Notes: a model not told the origin generated them from the sequence alone. A stretch of 64,000 nucleotides of DNA from Lithobates sylvaticus (GCA_028564925.1 CM053034.1:91077499-91141498), one strand, 5' to 3'. Counted from the stretch's first letter, positions 42,536 through 54,455 are shown. Made by a program: numbers and translations.

Positions 42536-43260
42536 GGCGGTTGGAAGGAAATGGACTGCCTGTCCGTTTCCATCCAACTGTCATCCGATTCGATCGACGG
42601 ATGGGGAATGGATTCTTCATTCGTCTGTTTTTGTCCGACAGGATTGGATGTCACCGCTCCATAGAGAACAATGGCTGGTCCGATCAGGTCCACCTTAAAA
42701 ACGGACAGGCAGACCTGATTGGATTCCCTGTGTGAAACCAGCCTAATGCCCCGTACACACGATCGGACATTCCTACAACAAAATCCATGGATTTTTTCAG
42801 ACGGATGTTGGCTCAAACTTGTCTTGCATACAAACGGTCGCACAAATCTTGTCGGAAATTCCGAATGTCAAGAACGTGGTGATGTACAACACGTATGACG
42901 ATCCGAGAAAAATTAAGTTCAATAGCCAGTGGGGCTCTTCTGCTTGATTCCGAGCATGTGTGGAACTTTGTGCGTCGGAATTGTGCACACATGATCGGAA
43001 TTTACGACAACGGATTTTGTTGTCGGAAAATTTAAGAACCAGCTCTCAAATTTTGTGTGAAGGAAATTCCGATGGAAAATGTCCGATGGAGCCTACACAC
43101 GGTTGGAATTTCCGACAAAAAGCTCCCATCGAACATTTTTCATCGGAAAATACGACCGTGTGTACGGGGCATAAGACTTGGCACACCTTTTTTTCAATGC
43201 ACATGGGATGTATTTAGTGAAAGTTTGAATGTTCAATGAATTAGGAGATGGGTTTTCAAA
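42536..43260. repeat. Tandem duplicate of 42238-42530, carrying a MITE insertion
   Basis: GGAAATGGACTGCCTGTCCG through CCAGCCTAA, then after the inserted MITE GACTTGGCACACC through TTTTCAAATTTGATCA, mirrors 42238-42530 in order. The first copy lacks the insertion. Confidence 0.75.
42747..43171. mobile_element. Harbinger/PIF-type MITE with TAA duplication
   Basis: Terminal inverted repeats TGCCCCGTACACACGATCGG and, complemented, CGACCGTGTGTACGGGGCA. TAA stands on both sides (42744-42746, 43172-43174). 425 bases, no transposase. A 3-bp TAA/TTA duplication is typical of PIF/Harbinger. The first copy of the surrounding duplication is an empty site with a single TAA. Confidence 0.8.
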
Positions 43261-43939
43261 TTTGATCACCCTTACTTCTAATTTACTACAGAAGCCACAC
43301 GATCATCACATCAAATTACATCCAGACAAAGTGAAGGGAAGACATGTTTCAGGGTTAATACACTACAGAAAAGATCATTTGTTTATAGTTCTGAAAGGTA
43401 TAACACTTCCTTTTGTATGACTGTTTATATGGTGAAAATGCGTGTGGCATGTACCAGATACAACTGTCATTCACTTCACTCAAATCAATGAATGTGTTAT
43501 CATCCACTGTGCGAATGAAGTGTGGGAATTGCCCTGCTACTTTCTTGGCTTCTCTCGGAACATTTAACATTGCACCACAAACAGACAGCAGGGAGTGACC
43601 ACATAGTGGCTTAATCCCTCAGAAATCAGATCTTTTGTATTTGTCATTTATTTACTCTTCCCAGCTGTACGTTTCTACTAATGACTAACATGGGTTGCAA
43701 GCGTCATTTCACATTCCGGTGCTGCCCAGAAAGCTAGCAAGGGACCAGAACAAATACAATCTTGGGCTTTTACTGTGCTAGATAGGTGTGTGAACAGTCA
43801 TGAAAAACCATTAGGGGAAACTTTGACAATACAGTAGAGCTTTTCATGCATACATAGCCCCAGACTGACCCTCATTTGGAGGGACTGTAATTTTTCGGAA
43901 CCAAATCTAATTTCCTCTTTATCCTTTCTTCTCCAAATA
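43260..43939. other. Stretch without recognised features
   Basis: AT-rich, no frame above background and no repeat that I can match elsewhere in the window. Confidence 0.4.
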
Positions 43940-44075
43940 CAGTGCCTTGAAAAAGTATTCATACCCCTTGAAATTTTCCACATTTTGTTATGATACAACC
44001 AAAAACTTAAATGTATTTTATTGGGATTTTATGTGATAGACCAACACAAAGTGGCACATAATTGTGATGTGAATT
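43940..44075 (+). mobile_element. Tc1/mariner-type terminal repeat fragment
   Basis: CAGTGCCTTGAAAAAGTATT, then CATACCCCTTGAAATTTTCC and TTTTATGTGATAGACCAACA, is the well-known left end of vertebrate Tc1-like elements. TA precedes it at 43938-43939. No transposase or right end follows. Confidence 0.8.
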
Positions 44076-44109
44076 GAAATCTCACCCTGAAGTCAACAAA
44101 AGTAGTACA

Positions 44110-44260
44110 GAAACTACTTTTGGGAATTGGTGCATCACTGCAAATGTGGCATCGCACCGATTTGGACGGTGCCATTGCTGGCAATAGCCGCAAATTTGTC
44201 ATGTGATTTGACATGTCAAATTGCATGCCAAATCACTGCAATGTGAATCAGGGCTTAATG
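44110..44260. repeat. Unclassified MITE fragment
   Basis: Contains CATGTGATTTGACATGTCAAAT and ends CAATGTGAATCAGGGCTTA, a type of end common on short palindromic elements. No partner end found with confidence. Confidence 0.3.
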
Positions 44261-44569
44261 TGTGTTATATGTGAATAATAGTTTCTTTGTTCCCTTTCAC
44301 TGGACGAATGTGACATTCCCTAACATTTAATCCTATGTGAAAAATAGTAGCCCTAAGAACATTCAACTATGAGAGTTAACATTCAGCAATAGAGAAAATA
44401 GCCTAACACCAGGGGCTAAGAACATTCAACTATCAGGGAAAGAATTATGAGGGGGACCTCTGCACTGTGTAGAGTCTATAAAGAATCCTATGCAAATGGC
44501 CAAAAAAAATGAGTGTTTGACGGAGCAAACCTCTAGTTACAGTGTGAAGCAAAACACTTATGCTGGCTG

Positions 44570-44985
44570 GAGTTTCCAATGTAAACAGTTCGATGGGAGC
44601 TTTTCATCAGATTTTCTGACCGTGTGTATGCCCATCAGTCTTTTCCTGTTGGCATTTCCGACGGACTTTAGATTGAGAGCCTGTTCTTAATTTTTCCGAC
44701 GAAAAAACTTTCTATAGGAAATTCCGATCGTGTGTATGCAATTCCGACACGCAAAATTCAGACGCATGCTCAGAAACAATTCGACGCATGCTCAGAAGCA
44801 TTAAACTTCCCTTTTATAGTGCCGTTGAACGTATTGTATGTCGTGGTGTTATTGACCGTCGGAATTTGGTGTGACCGTGTGTAGACAAGACAGTTTGAGT
44901 GGAATTCCATCGGAATTCTGATGGGAAAACCATCAGAGCTTTTTCCGCCAAGAATTCTGATCGTGTGTACCAGTACCAGTTGTAG
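44570..44985. mobile_element. Decayed relative of the Harbinger-type MITE
   Basis: Shares CGATGGGAGCTTTTCATC, TTTCCGACGGAC, TTCCGATCGTGTGTA and GTGTGTACCAG words with 42747-43171 in the same general arrangement, but the terminal GCCCCGTACA blocks are not intact. Includes two GACGCATGCTCAGAA repeats at 44761-44797. Confidence 0.55.
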
Positions 44986-45487
44986 TATTACCACTGCTAA
45001 ATGTTACAGCTTCCTCTTGGTTAGGGAGCCGGCAGTCATGGGTTTCCAACAACCAGAGACTCATCCCCACCCAGAATATTCAGCTGTCAGATAGGCGAGT
45101 GAGATATGTGATGCACATTGCAAACAGTCCAGTACAATAGTATATGGTTACTTTTTCTTTCTTTTTTATTGTTTCACACATCACCTTAAAAACCTAAGAT
45201 GTTATGCTCAGTTAATATATTTGTATCTCGTGGGCCTGAGGGGCTATATTTAGGGCAATTTCCTTTATTCCTGTGTGGCAAGCATAAGTAACCCCTGTGC
45301 TGAAAGGCGGTTCAGTAGTTACTAACCTTCCCCCTGTTTGTAGGCCATGGTCATGTTATGCCCAGAGAGGCAGAGGGGTCTCTGGGATGCACTGTGTACA
45401 TCTTCGCTATGATGCACCTGGACAGACGCCATGACTTGACTTTTCTGATATTCTGCCAGGGAAAAGACACTGAAAAACAATACTGTA

Positions 45488-45675
45488 GATCAGTGGTTCT
45501 CAACCCTGTCCTCAACTATCCCGACAGGCCATGTTTGCAGGTTTTCCTTTATCTTGCACAGGTGCTTAAAATTTGAGTCAATAGCTTGGTATTTTGGACA
45601 GCTATTTTATCCAAGAGAAATTCCCAAAACATGGCCTGTTGGGGGTACATGAGGACAGGGTTGAGAAGATCTGCT
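45488..45675. mobile_element. Short palindromic MITE
   Basis: GTTCTCAACCCTGTCCTCAA at the left pairs with TGAGGACAGGGTTGAGAA at the right, and inner words CAGGCCATGTTT and AACATGGCCTG also pair. About 188 bases, no gene. Superfamily not certain. Confidence 0.7.
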
Positions 45676-45679
45676 GTAA

Positions 45680-47160
45680 ATGACCCATATAGGTAAATGG
45701 CTAACAACCTTTTTGGGACCTAGTGTTGTTGGTGAGCTGGAGATGGGGATCCTGTTTTTTGATATATGTGCACAATATAAGTAGTTTGGAGATGATTGTG
45801 AGCATGTGGACATTTAAAGGGGGGGGGGGGGTGCAGTCTATTGAGAAATTTGGAACATACTGTATTTGTAAAGGTTCGGAAATCTTGACTTATGAGGGAG
45901 ATGAGGAATGGTAAAGATGTAACTATCTGTCCATTCTTTGAATGAATGTTTATGCTCCAGGCTAGAAGATTTCTGTATGTTTATGACTCCTTATTCTGAA
46001 TACATTTGTAATTCTGTATATAGAGTATATTGAAAGGCTCCTTTTACCCGTTACTAAAAAGGGTGTGATTTAAACACACACTGGTGTTTTCTATACCAAC
46101 ACTGCTGCCCCAATAGGTTATCTTAAGGTGGCCTTGGATACCAGATGAGGGGATTTTGTCTCCATACTGCAATTGTGGTTGGCTTTGGGGTACCTGGTCA
46201 TGAATGAATGACAAATACCACTCTTGATGGAGAGATGACAATATGGATGATATGATATTGTGGTCTAAATAAGAATTAGGTAATCTTCAGTTGTTCTTTG
46301 GGTGAATTTACATTCAAATCTTTCAAGAAAAAAACTTAAAGTAAATAGTGGCGCTAAAATTGTGTCATAATATCTATGCAAACGATGACGTGCAAAAATA
46401 TATGAAAATAAAACGAAAAATCTATATAATAAATAAACACCACTAAGTGCTCAGTGATAATTTGAACCATAAAATAAATCATATACACAAAAATAAATTA
46501 GATTAATGTGATCAGTTCCAGTGATGGTGGCTTTTCTAATTGCCGCAAACCAAATGATATTGAAAAAATGACTAATAAAAATAGTGTAAAGTCCACAAAT
46601 AATTATTAACGTGATATGTGTCTCCTCTCCCCAAAAGAAACGCACTCACCACATATATATACCCACACTCTCGTGATAGGCTGCTGCGCATAAAGATCCC
46701 ACCAAGGGAGGGGGTTAGTTGAACTTTCCCAACATCAATCGTGCAGCAGGGTAACTCCTCATGTAAATGAAAAAAGTGCTTCCAATAGTGTAAATCAATT
46801 TAAAAATTTTATTTCAAATCACACGTAAAACTCCAAAAAATCCACTTCACATTTTCCCAAATCAAAGCCAGCAATGATAGTATCACTCCACACTGCACTG
46901 CATGCTCCACTTTAAAACCACACTTGTTTGTTGATATGGTCACGGCGGACTCGAGGTTTAGCACACAGGATCTGTATATCTCTCACCCTTTCCTTTAATG
47001 TCCTTTAATGTCCTGGTGTCCACTTCAAACGGTCCCGCTCCTCCTTTGGCTCCCAGCGCTATACTTTCAATAGTAATGACTGCCGCTTAGCCACGCCCCC
47101 TGGTTCTGGTAACTCACTTTTCATATATGCATGTCTGATTTACTTATAGATACATGAACA
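45680..47160. other. Gene-free stretch with unclassified repeats
   Basis: A G-run lies at about 45819-45832. The AT-rich part 46330-46850 has the look of an interspersed element (AAGTGCTCAGTGATAATTTG, GTTCCAGTGATGGTGGC) but I see no ends. No credible reading frame. Confidence 0.35.
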
Positions 47161-47164
47161 TGGG

Positions 47165-47445
47165 ATTGATTTACTAAAGGCCAATAGACTTTGCACTTTA
47201 CAAAGTGCAGTTGCACTGTACAAGTGCAGTTGCTCCAGAGCTTTGTTAATGAGGTAAAGCTTCACTTTGGTAAAAATACCCAATTATGTGCAAACAAAAT
47301 AAAAAAGCAACATTTTTGCTTGCACATAATAGGATGATGGAAGTCATCAGAGCTTCTGCTCGTTTACTAAGCTCTGGGGCAACTGCTCTTGCAGAGTGCA
47401 ACTGCACTTTCCAAAGTGCACAGTGTATTTGCCTTTAGTAAATCA
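47165..47445. mobile_element. MITE with ATTTACTAAAGG ends
   Basis: ATTGATTTACTAAAGGCC at the left pairs with CCTTTAGTAAATCA at the right (47432-47445), with inner pairing of GCACTTTACAAAGTGCAGTT and AACTGCACTTTCCAAAGTGC. The right end (GTGTATTTGCCTTTAGTAAA) is duplicated in tandem at 47423-47445 and 47446-47468. Confidence 0.7.
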
Positions 47446-47850
47446 GTGTATTTGCCTTTAGTAAATCAGTCACTTTGTGTGCTTCAAACTTAGACCTAAA
47501 ATGATAGATTTCTATTAAAGGAAGGCCCTGTTAGGATAATATATTTTTAGTTGATTACAGGTGAGTAGAAATATTCAATTTTTTTTATATTCCCTATTTC
47601 CTGACCCCCTGAGGTCCGAATGAACATGATTATACTATAGGTAGAGGATGACACATACTTGGAATTGTCCTAACTTACTGAAGCGTACCTATTTCCTTTC
47701 TAGTTGTCCCCTTTATGTACGGTACCCTGCGCTCACCCCTAGGAAAATCCACATTTCTGACCTAGCCCATCTGAGTGATTTCAGCTTCTCAGTGAGTATT
47801 TCCTACTTTCCTGTTCTCAGTGAGAATTTCCGACCATGTCTTTTTTTATT

Positions 47851-48560
47851 ACCGTATATACTAGAGTATAAGCCGACCCGAATATAAGCCGAGGCACCTA
47901 ATTTTAACACAAACAACTGGGAAAACGTATTGACTCGAGTATAAGCCTAGGGTGAGAAATGCGCAGCTACTGTAAGTGGAAAAGAGGGTCAACAATGCCC
48001 ATTTGCAGCCTCACTGTGCCCATTTGCATGCCTCACTGTGCCCATTTGCAGCCCCCAAACTTCCCCAAACTTCAAACTTGGTAGTTAAGGGTTCCTAAAT
48101 GCCCCCTAGCTGCAGCCAAAAGTTGGGGTCTCTGGACCCAAAGGGTCCCAAAATGACATTGCTGCAGATGGACACAGTTGACCGACTTTGGGCCCTGTAT
48201 CTCGGGGTCACTTGATGCTAGGAACCTCATCTTTGGATCTGTTGTAGTGTTCCACTGGGGTTGAATACCAAATTTGGGGTTCCTAGCACCAAGTAACTCT
48301 GAGATACGGGGCCCCAAAGTCGGGTCAGAAAATGTCAAGCACTTTTCTGCAGCAGAGAATGACATTTTCCGAACCAACTTTGGGGCCCCGTATCTCGGGG
48401 CCACTTAGTGCTAGGAATCCCATCTTTGGATATGTTGTAGTGCTAGGACCACTGGGTTGGCATACCAATTGCCATTTGGGGTTCCTAGCACCAAGTGGCC
48501 CTGAGATACAGGGCCCCAAAATCGGGTCGGAAATGTATTTTATGTTTCGTATATACGGTA
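47851..48560. mobile_element. MITE with GTATATAC ends and internal hairpins
   Basis: Left end ACCGTATATACTAGAGTATA followed by AGCCGACCCGAATATAAGCC. Right end TCGTATATACGGTATACAGC. Inside, TATCTCGGGGTCACTTGATG-type and complementary CACCAAGTAACTCTGAGATA-type words form two similar hairpin units (about 48180-48320 and 48380-48525). Small tandem repeats of TGCCCATTTGCAGCCTCACTG lie at about 47996-48050. No gene. Confidence 0.55.
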
Positions 48561-49352
48561 TACAGCATGTCTATACAGATTGTTGTTCTTCCATCCTTCT
48601 CATGAAACCATTGTCCACGAAACATGTAGAGGAAACTAGGCTCCCTATCACAGTTCCAATGAGATGTGATATTTATGAAAATAAAATTTGTATTTTTGAT
48701 ACTTTGGTGTAATTCTGAGGTATGTAAAAAGTACAAATAAACTGACACTTAGTAGTTTTCGATACACTCAGGGTGTAGTACCATCTCTTATCAGCCCACC
48801 ACCAAGACTTTGGAATTTTAGTTAATAGGGATGAGCTTCGGGTTGTGGCCATGCAACCTGCAAAGGGAATGCAACCTTCCCACCAACCGCCTCATTTGTG
48901 ACATGCCCACCAGATGGAACTCAATGTTTGCAATGCTGCAGCGGCTACACACACAGCAGAGGGCAATCAATGAGTACCTGTGGGAGTATGGCACCAGAAC
49001 AGGGTCAGGGGAGCTTGGCTTCTTTTTGCCACGCCAGTGGCTACTGATCAAGGATGCATGCACTGTCCTGTCACCATTTGAGGAGGCCACGAGGATGGTG
49101 AGCAGCAACAATGCATGCATCAGTGACGCTGTCCCTCTTGTCATCCTGTTGGAGCACACGCTTTGTGGAATAATGGACAGGGCACTTGAGGCAGAACAGC
49201 AGGAGGAAGAGGAGCGGGCCCGGAAAAAACACAGGAAGAAGAGGTGGAGGAGGCTTGTGTCAGCAGGGACGTGGAGGATAACACTTAGCAGCAGTCTTCA
49301 AGGGATGGTCCCCAGAAACCCAAGGATTTGTACGTGGCTGGGAGGAGGCTGT

Positions 49353-49826
49353 TACGGATCATGCGATCCTGTCAGGGTAATTGCCGTAGGACAGGCAATT
49401 CTGCCAGTACCCTTCATGGTTGCACCAGGCGCATCCCTGTGCGCATGTGCGCACATAAGCGCACACAACAGGTGCACACAGATGCGCAACAGTGGGAGCG
49501 TGCGAACGTGCACGCTAATGCATGCGGGCGCGCATGCAGGTGCGCACTAAAGCAAGTGCATGCATTGGGGTAATCATTGGCGCCCCCTGGTCTATTAAGC
49601 ATGCTGCTGGTATACGCTGGTTGCTGGATTATCATCAGCTTCCTGTGTCTCCTGTTCCTGTTTACCTGCTTCCTGTTACCACCTGGCTTGCCTGACTGCT
49701 CCTGTTTTCCGCCTGCATTTGACCCCAGCTTGGATCTGACTACTCTCCTGCTCTGCACCTGTACCTTGATTGTCCTCTCGTGTTTGACCCCTGGCCTGGC
49801 TACCGACTCTGTTCCTGATTAGCCTG
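49353..49826. repeat. Foreign segment inside the third hAT transposase
   Basis: Replaces sequence between the RTWLGG-type codons and VLLDPHYKGKV. Carries alternating GTGCGCA-rich blocks (about 49430-49560) and a CTCCTGTTCCTGTTTACCTG-type polypyrimidine end that resembles 525-805. No ends recognised, so this may be an insertion or a replacement. Confidence 0.45.
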
Positions 49827-50629
49827 TCCTTCTTGATCCACATTACAAGGGTAAGGTTATAGAACTAATCCTGCCTTTGCAGAGGGAGCAGAGGGTGAAA
49901 CATCTTCAGGAGGCCTTGAAGAAAGGTTTGTGCAATGCATTTTCAGAGGAAGAGCGGTGTAGAAGGTGGCCAGCTGACCGATGCCTTTAACCAATTTTTC
50001 AGTCCTCAGCACCAAGGTTTGATTGGTTCAAGCAACCATCGCCAGCGTCTGCATTGCTTGGTGCATGAATATCTTGGGGCAAGAGCAGACTTGGAGACCT
50101 TTCCAACAGAGCGATCACTGGGTTACTGGGTCTTGAGGATGGACCACTGGCCAGAACTTGCTAAATATGCAGTTGAGCTACTGGCCTGTCCTGCATCCAG
50201 TGTTCTTTCTGAATGCACATTCAGTGCTGCTGGAGGGTTTATAACGGAAAATAGAGTGCGCCTGTCCACAGACTCCGTTGATAGGCTCACATTCATAAAA
50301 ATGAATCAGTCTTAGATCAGCAGCTATCAAGCACCTGATGCTGATGTAACTGATTGCATTTTCTATGGATGTGGGATCCCTTGAAGACTATCCTATTCCT
50401 CCTCAATCTTGATGATGCTAGCTTCCAACAATATTTTTGGTTTAGGGCACCACCACCACCACCCAAGGCCCAACTTTTCTGTCCCTGTTTAACAGGGCAT
50501 GTAATTCCAAATCTTGATATAATATTTCACAGCAGGGCCCATTCCTGCGCCCAACAAGATTAACTGTGAGGGCTTACAGTGTTCTGATACTACCACCACC
50601 AAAGGCTTAATTTTTCTGCCCCTGTTTAA

Positions 50630-51603
50630 CCAGTTCCCGACCAGCACACGCCGATTCACGTCGGCAGAATGTCACGGCTGGGCAAATGGGCGTACCTGTA
50701 CGTCCCTTTAAATTTGCTGCTGTGCCATCGTGTCCGCAGCACGAGAAGGCTGGGACTCAGTGAGTCGGGTTGCGGGCCCCGAGGACTTGATCGCTGCAGG
50801 GATACCCGCGATCACCTCATGGGGAGAAAGAACGAGCAGATGCTAATGTAAACAAGCATCTCCCCTTTCTGCCTAGTGACAGTATCACTGATCTCTGCTC
50901 CCTGTGATCGGGAGCAGAGATCAGTGATGTGTCACACGTAGCCACCACCCCACAGTTAGAAACACTCCCCAGGGCACACTTAACCCCTACACTGCCCCCT
51001 GGTGGTTAACCCCTTCACTGCCAGTGTAATTTACACAGGAATCAGTGCATTTGTATAGCACTGATTGCTGTATAAATGACAATGGTCCCAAAAATGTGTC
51101 AAAAATGGCCGATGTGTCCGCCATAATGTCGCAGTCATGATAAAAATCACTGATCGCCGCCATTACTAGTAAAAAAAATGTTTTTAATAAAAATGCCATA
51201 AAACTATCCCCTATTTTGTAAACGCTATAACTTTTGCGTAAACCAATATTGCGATTTTTTTTTTTTACCAAAATTATGTAGAAGAATACGTATCAGCCTA
51301 AACTGAAGGAAACAAATGTTTTTTTTATACATTTTTGGGGGATATTTATTATAGCAAAATGCAAAAAAGAATGCCTTTTTTTTCAAAGCTGTCGTTCTTT
51401 TTTTGTTTATAGCGCAAAAAACTGAAACCACAGGGGTGATCAAATACCACCAAAAGAAAGCTCTATTTTTGGGAAAAAAGGACGCCAATTTTGTTTGGGA
51501 GCCACGTCGCATGACTGTGCAATTGTCAGTTAAAGCGACGCAGTGCCAAATCACAAAAAGTGCTCTGGTCTTTGTCCAGCAAAATGGTCTGGGGCTTAAG
51601 TGG
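50630..51603. mobile_element. TTAA-type (piggyBac-like) MITE, complete
   Basis: TTAA at 50626-50629 and 51604-51607. Left end CCAGTTCCCGACC and right end GGTCTGGGGCTTAAGTGG are related inverted ends. It interrupts the palindrome CCTGTTTAACAGG of a hAT 137-bp unit exactly at TTAA. A long perfect stem (CACTGATCTCTGCTCCC) lies at about 50887-50930. No transposase, so it is mobilised in trans if at all. The same family lies at 41571-42063 and 63120-64000. Confidence 0.85.
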
Positions 51604-52243
51604 TTAACAGGAGCATGTAATTACAATTTTACAGCAGGGCCCGTTCCTGTGCTCACCAAGAGTAACTGTGAGGGCTTACAGTGTTCTGGTACCACCAACA
51701 CCTAAGGCCCAATTTTCTGCAGAGTATATAGGGCAGGCCGTATAGTAAAGGGCCTGGTAATGGACGTTTTTTTCAGTGATTTTCATCTATATTGCCGGGG
51801 ATCTGCCGCAAGCAGTTTTAAATTACTTGCTTTTCTTTAGAAATTTAATTTTGCTGCGGTATTGTTCTAAACACAGGAAAACTGTGACACTTTACAGGCA
51901 TACTATAGACACCCCCCAGGCCTGATAGTTAAAGGAATATTTATTTTTTATTGTTTCACTTTAAGCAATATTAAAATTACTGCTCCCGAAAAAACTTCTG
52001 TTTTTAAACCCCTTTTTTTTGCATTGATACATGTCCCCTGGGGCAGGACCCAGGTCCCCAAACACTTGTTATGGCACTTTTTATGGCAATAACTTGCATA
52101 TAAGCCTATAAAATTAGCACTTTTGATTTTTCAAGTTTGTGTCCCATAGACTTTAATGGTGTTTGCCTGTTCAAAAAATGTTTTGCCTGTTTGCATGTTC
52201 TGCTGCGAACCAAACTGGGGGGTGTTCGGCTCCTCCCTACTCT

Positions 52244-53175
52244 TCAGGTACTAAATCTACAAAAGGAATCTCACTATTCTACAGCTTGCTACTGGAAAAA
52301 ATGCTTTTTCAACTATATAAATCATTTTGTCTGTGGGAACAAGATTTAACACAAAGCTACAATACTCACCAATGGGAACTAGCCCTACACTCTATATAGA
52401 AAGGCACTAACTGCAGTGCCCTCTGGGAGTTAACTCAAAACATAACCCAATGCAGATATTTAACTCCCCTCAAAATTGCCTACTTTGACCACAACGCATC
52501 CCCAAAATGCTGGAGAAACTGTGGAGCCACTGGTTCACTTATTCATATTATATGGGAATACCCAATACTAACAGCCTGCTGGTCAGAAACTTACTCTTTA
52601 CTATCCCAGGTCACAGGCAGGAATAATCTTTTCTCCTTCACCTGACCTAGCTCTTCTGAACCTAACCATTGACAACACCCCATACAACTTCCACAAAACA
52701 GTAACTCACATCTTACTAGCAGCCAGACACAACATCACTAAAAATTGAAAAATACTCAGAAAAAAATAAAAACTCTGAAACCCCCGGACTTAAATGTAAT
52801 TAAACAGGTACAAGATCACTATATCTTTGAAACCACCTTAGCGGCAGATAGTCATGCTTACCATAAACTAATTCAGACATGGAAACCCATGGTCGACTTG
52901 GTATACATCCCATATTAAATGATGGCCACTATATATCTATTGCAAAGCGCAGTCCCATTTCCTCCCCCCCCCCCCTCATTTGTTAGGCTCTACTATGCAG
53001 CCCATGGACATGGTATGTTTACCCTACTGTTACAAACTCATGTTTATATCCTTGACTTCTGCATATCGAATCAATGTATCTTATGAGCCTATCTTTTATG
53101 TTTACCCAGTTGATTTTTTTTACGCTGTTATATTTCTATTGAACTCTAAAATCAATAAAAACATTGAAATTAAAG
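52244..53175 (+). pseudogene. 3' end of an L1-type LINE (ORF2 C-terminus and 3' UTR)
   Basis: Plus-strand codons near 52505-52565 give KCWRNCGATGSLIHIIWEY, the Cys/His motif near the end of L1 ORF2. LLAARHNI-like and TWKPMVDLVYIPY text follows to about 52915. The 3' UTR ends near AATAAAAACATTGAAATTAA (53155-53175). Several stops and frameshifts. It begins directly at the hAT end at 52243. Confidence 0.7.
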
Positions 53176-53249
53176 TATCTGCGTGTTGCCCCTTAGGCAG
53201 CATTAAAGACTCTCTTATTGCTGAACAGATGTTTTTTTTTTTTTTACAT

Positions 53250-53462
53250 TTATTTTTGTATTGGTACATGTGAATCATGACAGTATCCCTTTTTTTAACA
53301 AAAATGTGCAAATTAACCTTGAAAAAGGACAGAACAAAAATTACAAGATTCTCCTCCCATAGACTTCAATAAGGTTTGGCACTATGTTTGAGGTTTGCAA
53401 GCTTCACACTGGGTTTGCCAAACATCAGGAAACCAAGCTTTGCCCAGTTTGCTCATCCCTAT
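53250..53462 (+). mobile_element. hAT-family 3' terminus, decayed
   Basis: ACATTTATTTTTGTATTGGTACATGTG, then CCCATAGACTTCAATAAGG and CAGTTTGCTCATCCCTA, parallels the full-length 3' terminus (TTTGCATTGATATATGTCCC ... GTTCGGCTCATCCCTA) with many changes. Confidence 0.45.
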
Positions 53463-54175
53463 TGGTCAGGGGTCTGCAGAATTTATTTATTTTTGTTTTA
53501 CCTTTAACAGTTAGGTTTTTTGCCAAGTAAATGCAAAATATATTAGGTATCTTTTGCAATACTTGTACTAAAGTGAAGTGGCCTATTCTGAATTCAAAAT
53601 TCTCATGTAGGACTTGTCCAAATGATAAGGATTACCAATTAATCTGCCAAAAATAATGTGTTTTTTGGCTTTGCGCACAGGAAAATACACCTCAAGGTCT
53701 TTATAATATTATTGGCAATTTCATATCGCTAATCACTAAAGATAAGGATATTTGCCGACATCATTTGAATACACCTAGAACTTGATTAATATTCAGATGT
53801 ATAATACAACCTGTGTGTACACTTTTTCTTCTACTGACAGTTGCATATAAAACCAGAAGACAAATTTTAAATGTTCTCTATAATCTATCATAAGAAATCA
53901 TATAATCAACAAATCAATCCTTATAAGAGAGACAGTCATTAGTAGGTATGTGTCTTAAAAGAGAAGTGTGACCAAAGTTTTTTTGGTCATACTTCTCACA
54001 TGGGTCTCAGCGTAGCATCAGGGGTTTGCAACCCCACTCCTGTTCCAGGGGGCAAAGGGTGGCCTCCTTGTTACACCAGACATCATGGTGGGCCGCAGTG
54101 ATACCACTTAGAAGTCACTGCTGATGTAATTCTCTCTGAGCCATCTACGTGAGGCAGGACAGCTCTGGATGGGGG
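53463..54175. other. Stretch without recognised features
   Basis: AT-rich to about 53990. A small inverted pair (AGAAGTGTGACCAAA and TTTGGTCATACTTCT) occurs at 53961-53997. No gene supported. Confidence 0.4.
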
Positions 54176-54455
54176 GCGGGGGCTGCTTGAGTTAACAAGG
54201 AGGTGATTGGTTCTTATGATGCAGGATAGTCGTAGCAACCATTCACCAGCTTGCACCTTGTACCGCCAAGCCCTCTGTCCAGACCTGATGTGCCTCCCAC
54301 TCTCTGTACTGTGTAAGGTAAGACAGGAGGAGAGGGCAATGAGGGGGCAAAGTGGGTGGGGGAGCTGAGGATATTAATGAGGGAGCTGGAGACATTAATG
54401 GTGGGGGGGGGGGGGCAATAGACATTAATAGGGGAAGCTGAGGACATTAAACCAG
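54175..54455. repeat. Second copy of the 20690-20860 repeat with short GA-rich tail
   Basis: GGAGGTGATTGGTTCTTATG, GTCGTAGCAACC and CTGTGTAAGGTAAGACAG match 20720-20850. GGGGGAGCTGAGGATATTAA units follow, only three to four here against about eighteen at 21 kb. Confidence 0.6.

Larger units (their letters stand above)
48829..52243 (+). pseudogene. Third hAT copy, 5'-truncated and interrupted
   Basis: Starts at TAGGGATGAGC (48829), jumps directly into transposase sequence (CNLPTNRLICDMPTRWNSMF from about 48858), continues through PFEEATRMVSS (about 49075) to the hATC block (49930-50315, RMDHWPELAKYAVELLACPA), then 137-bp-type units and a 3' terminus ending GGTGTTCGGCTCCTCCCTA at about 52242. 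The N-terminal half, the 64-bp array and the 5' hairpins are missing. Two insertions lie within (49353-49826 and 50630-51603). Several frame changes. No matching 8-base duplication was found, so the left edge is not an original terminus. Confidence 0.85.

Noticed and set aside
43940-44260. A complete Tc1 element
   Set aside because: Only one terminal repeat is recognisable, with no transposase and no opposite end.
48831-49550. A 239-codon frame as a possible independent gene
   Set aside because: The first part is hAT transposase remnant and the tail is read from the foreign GTGCGCA-rich block.
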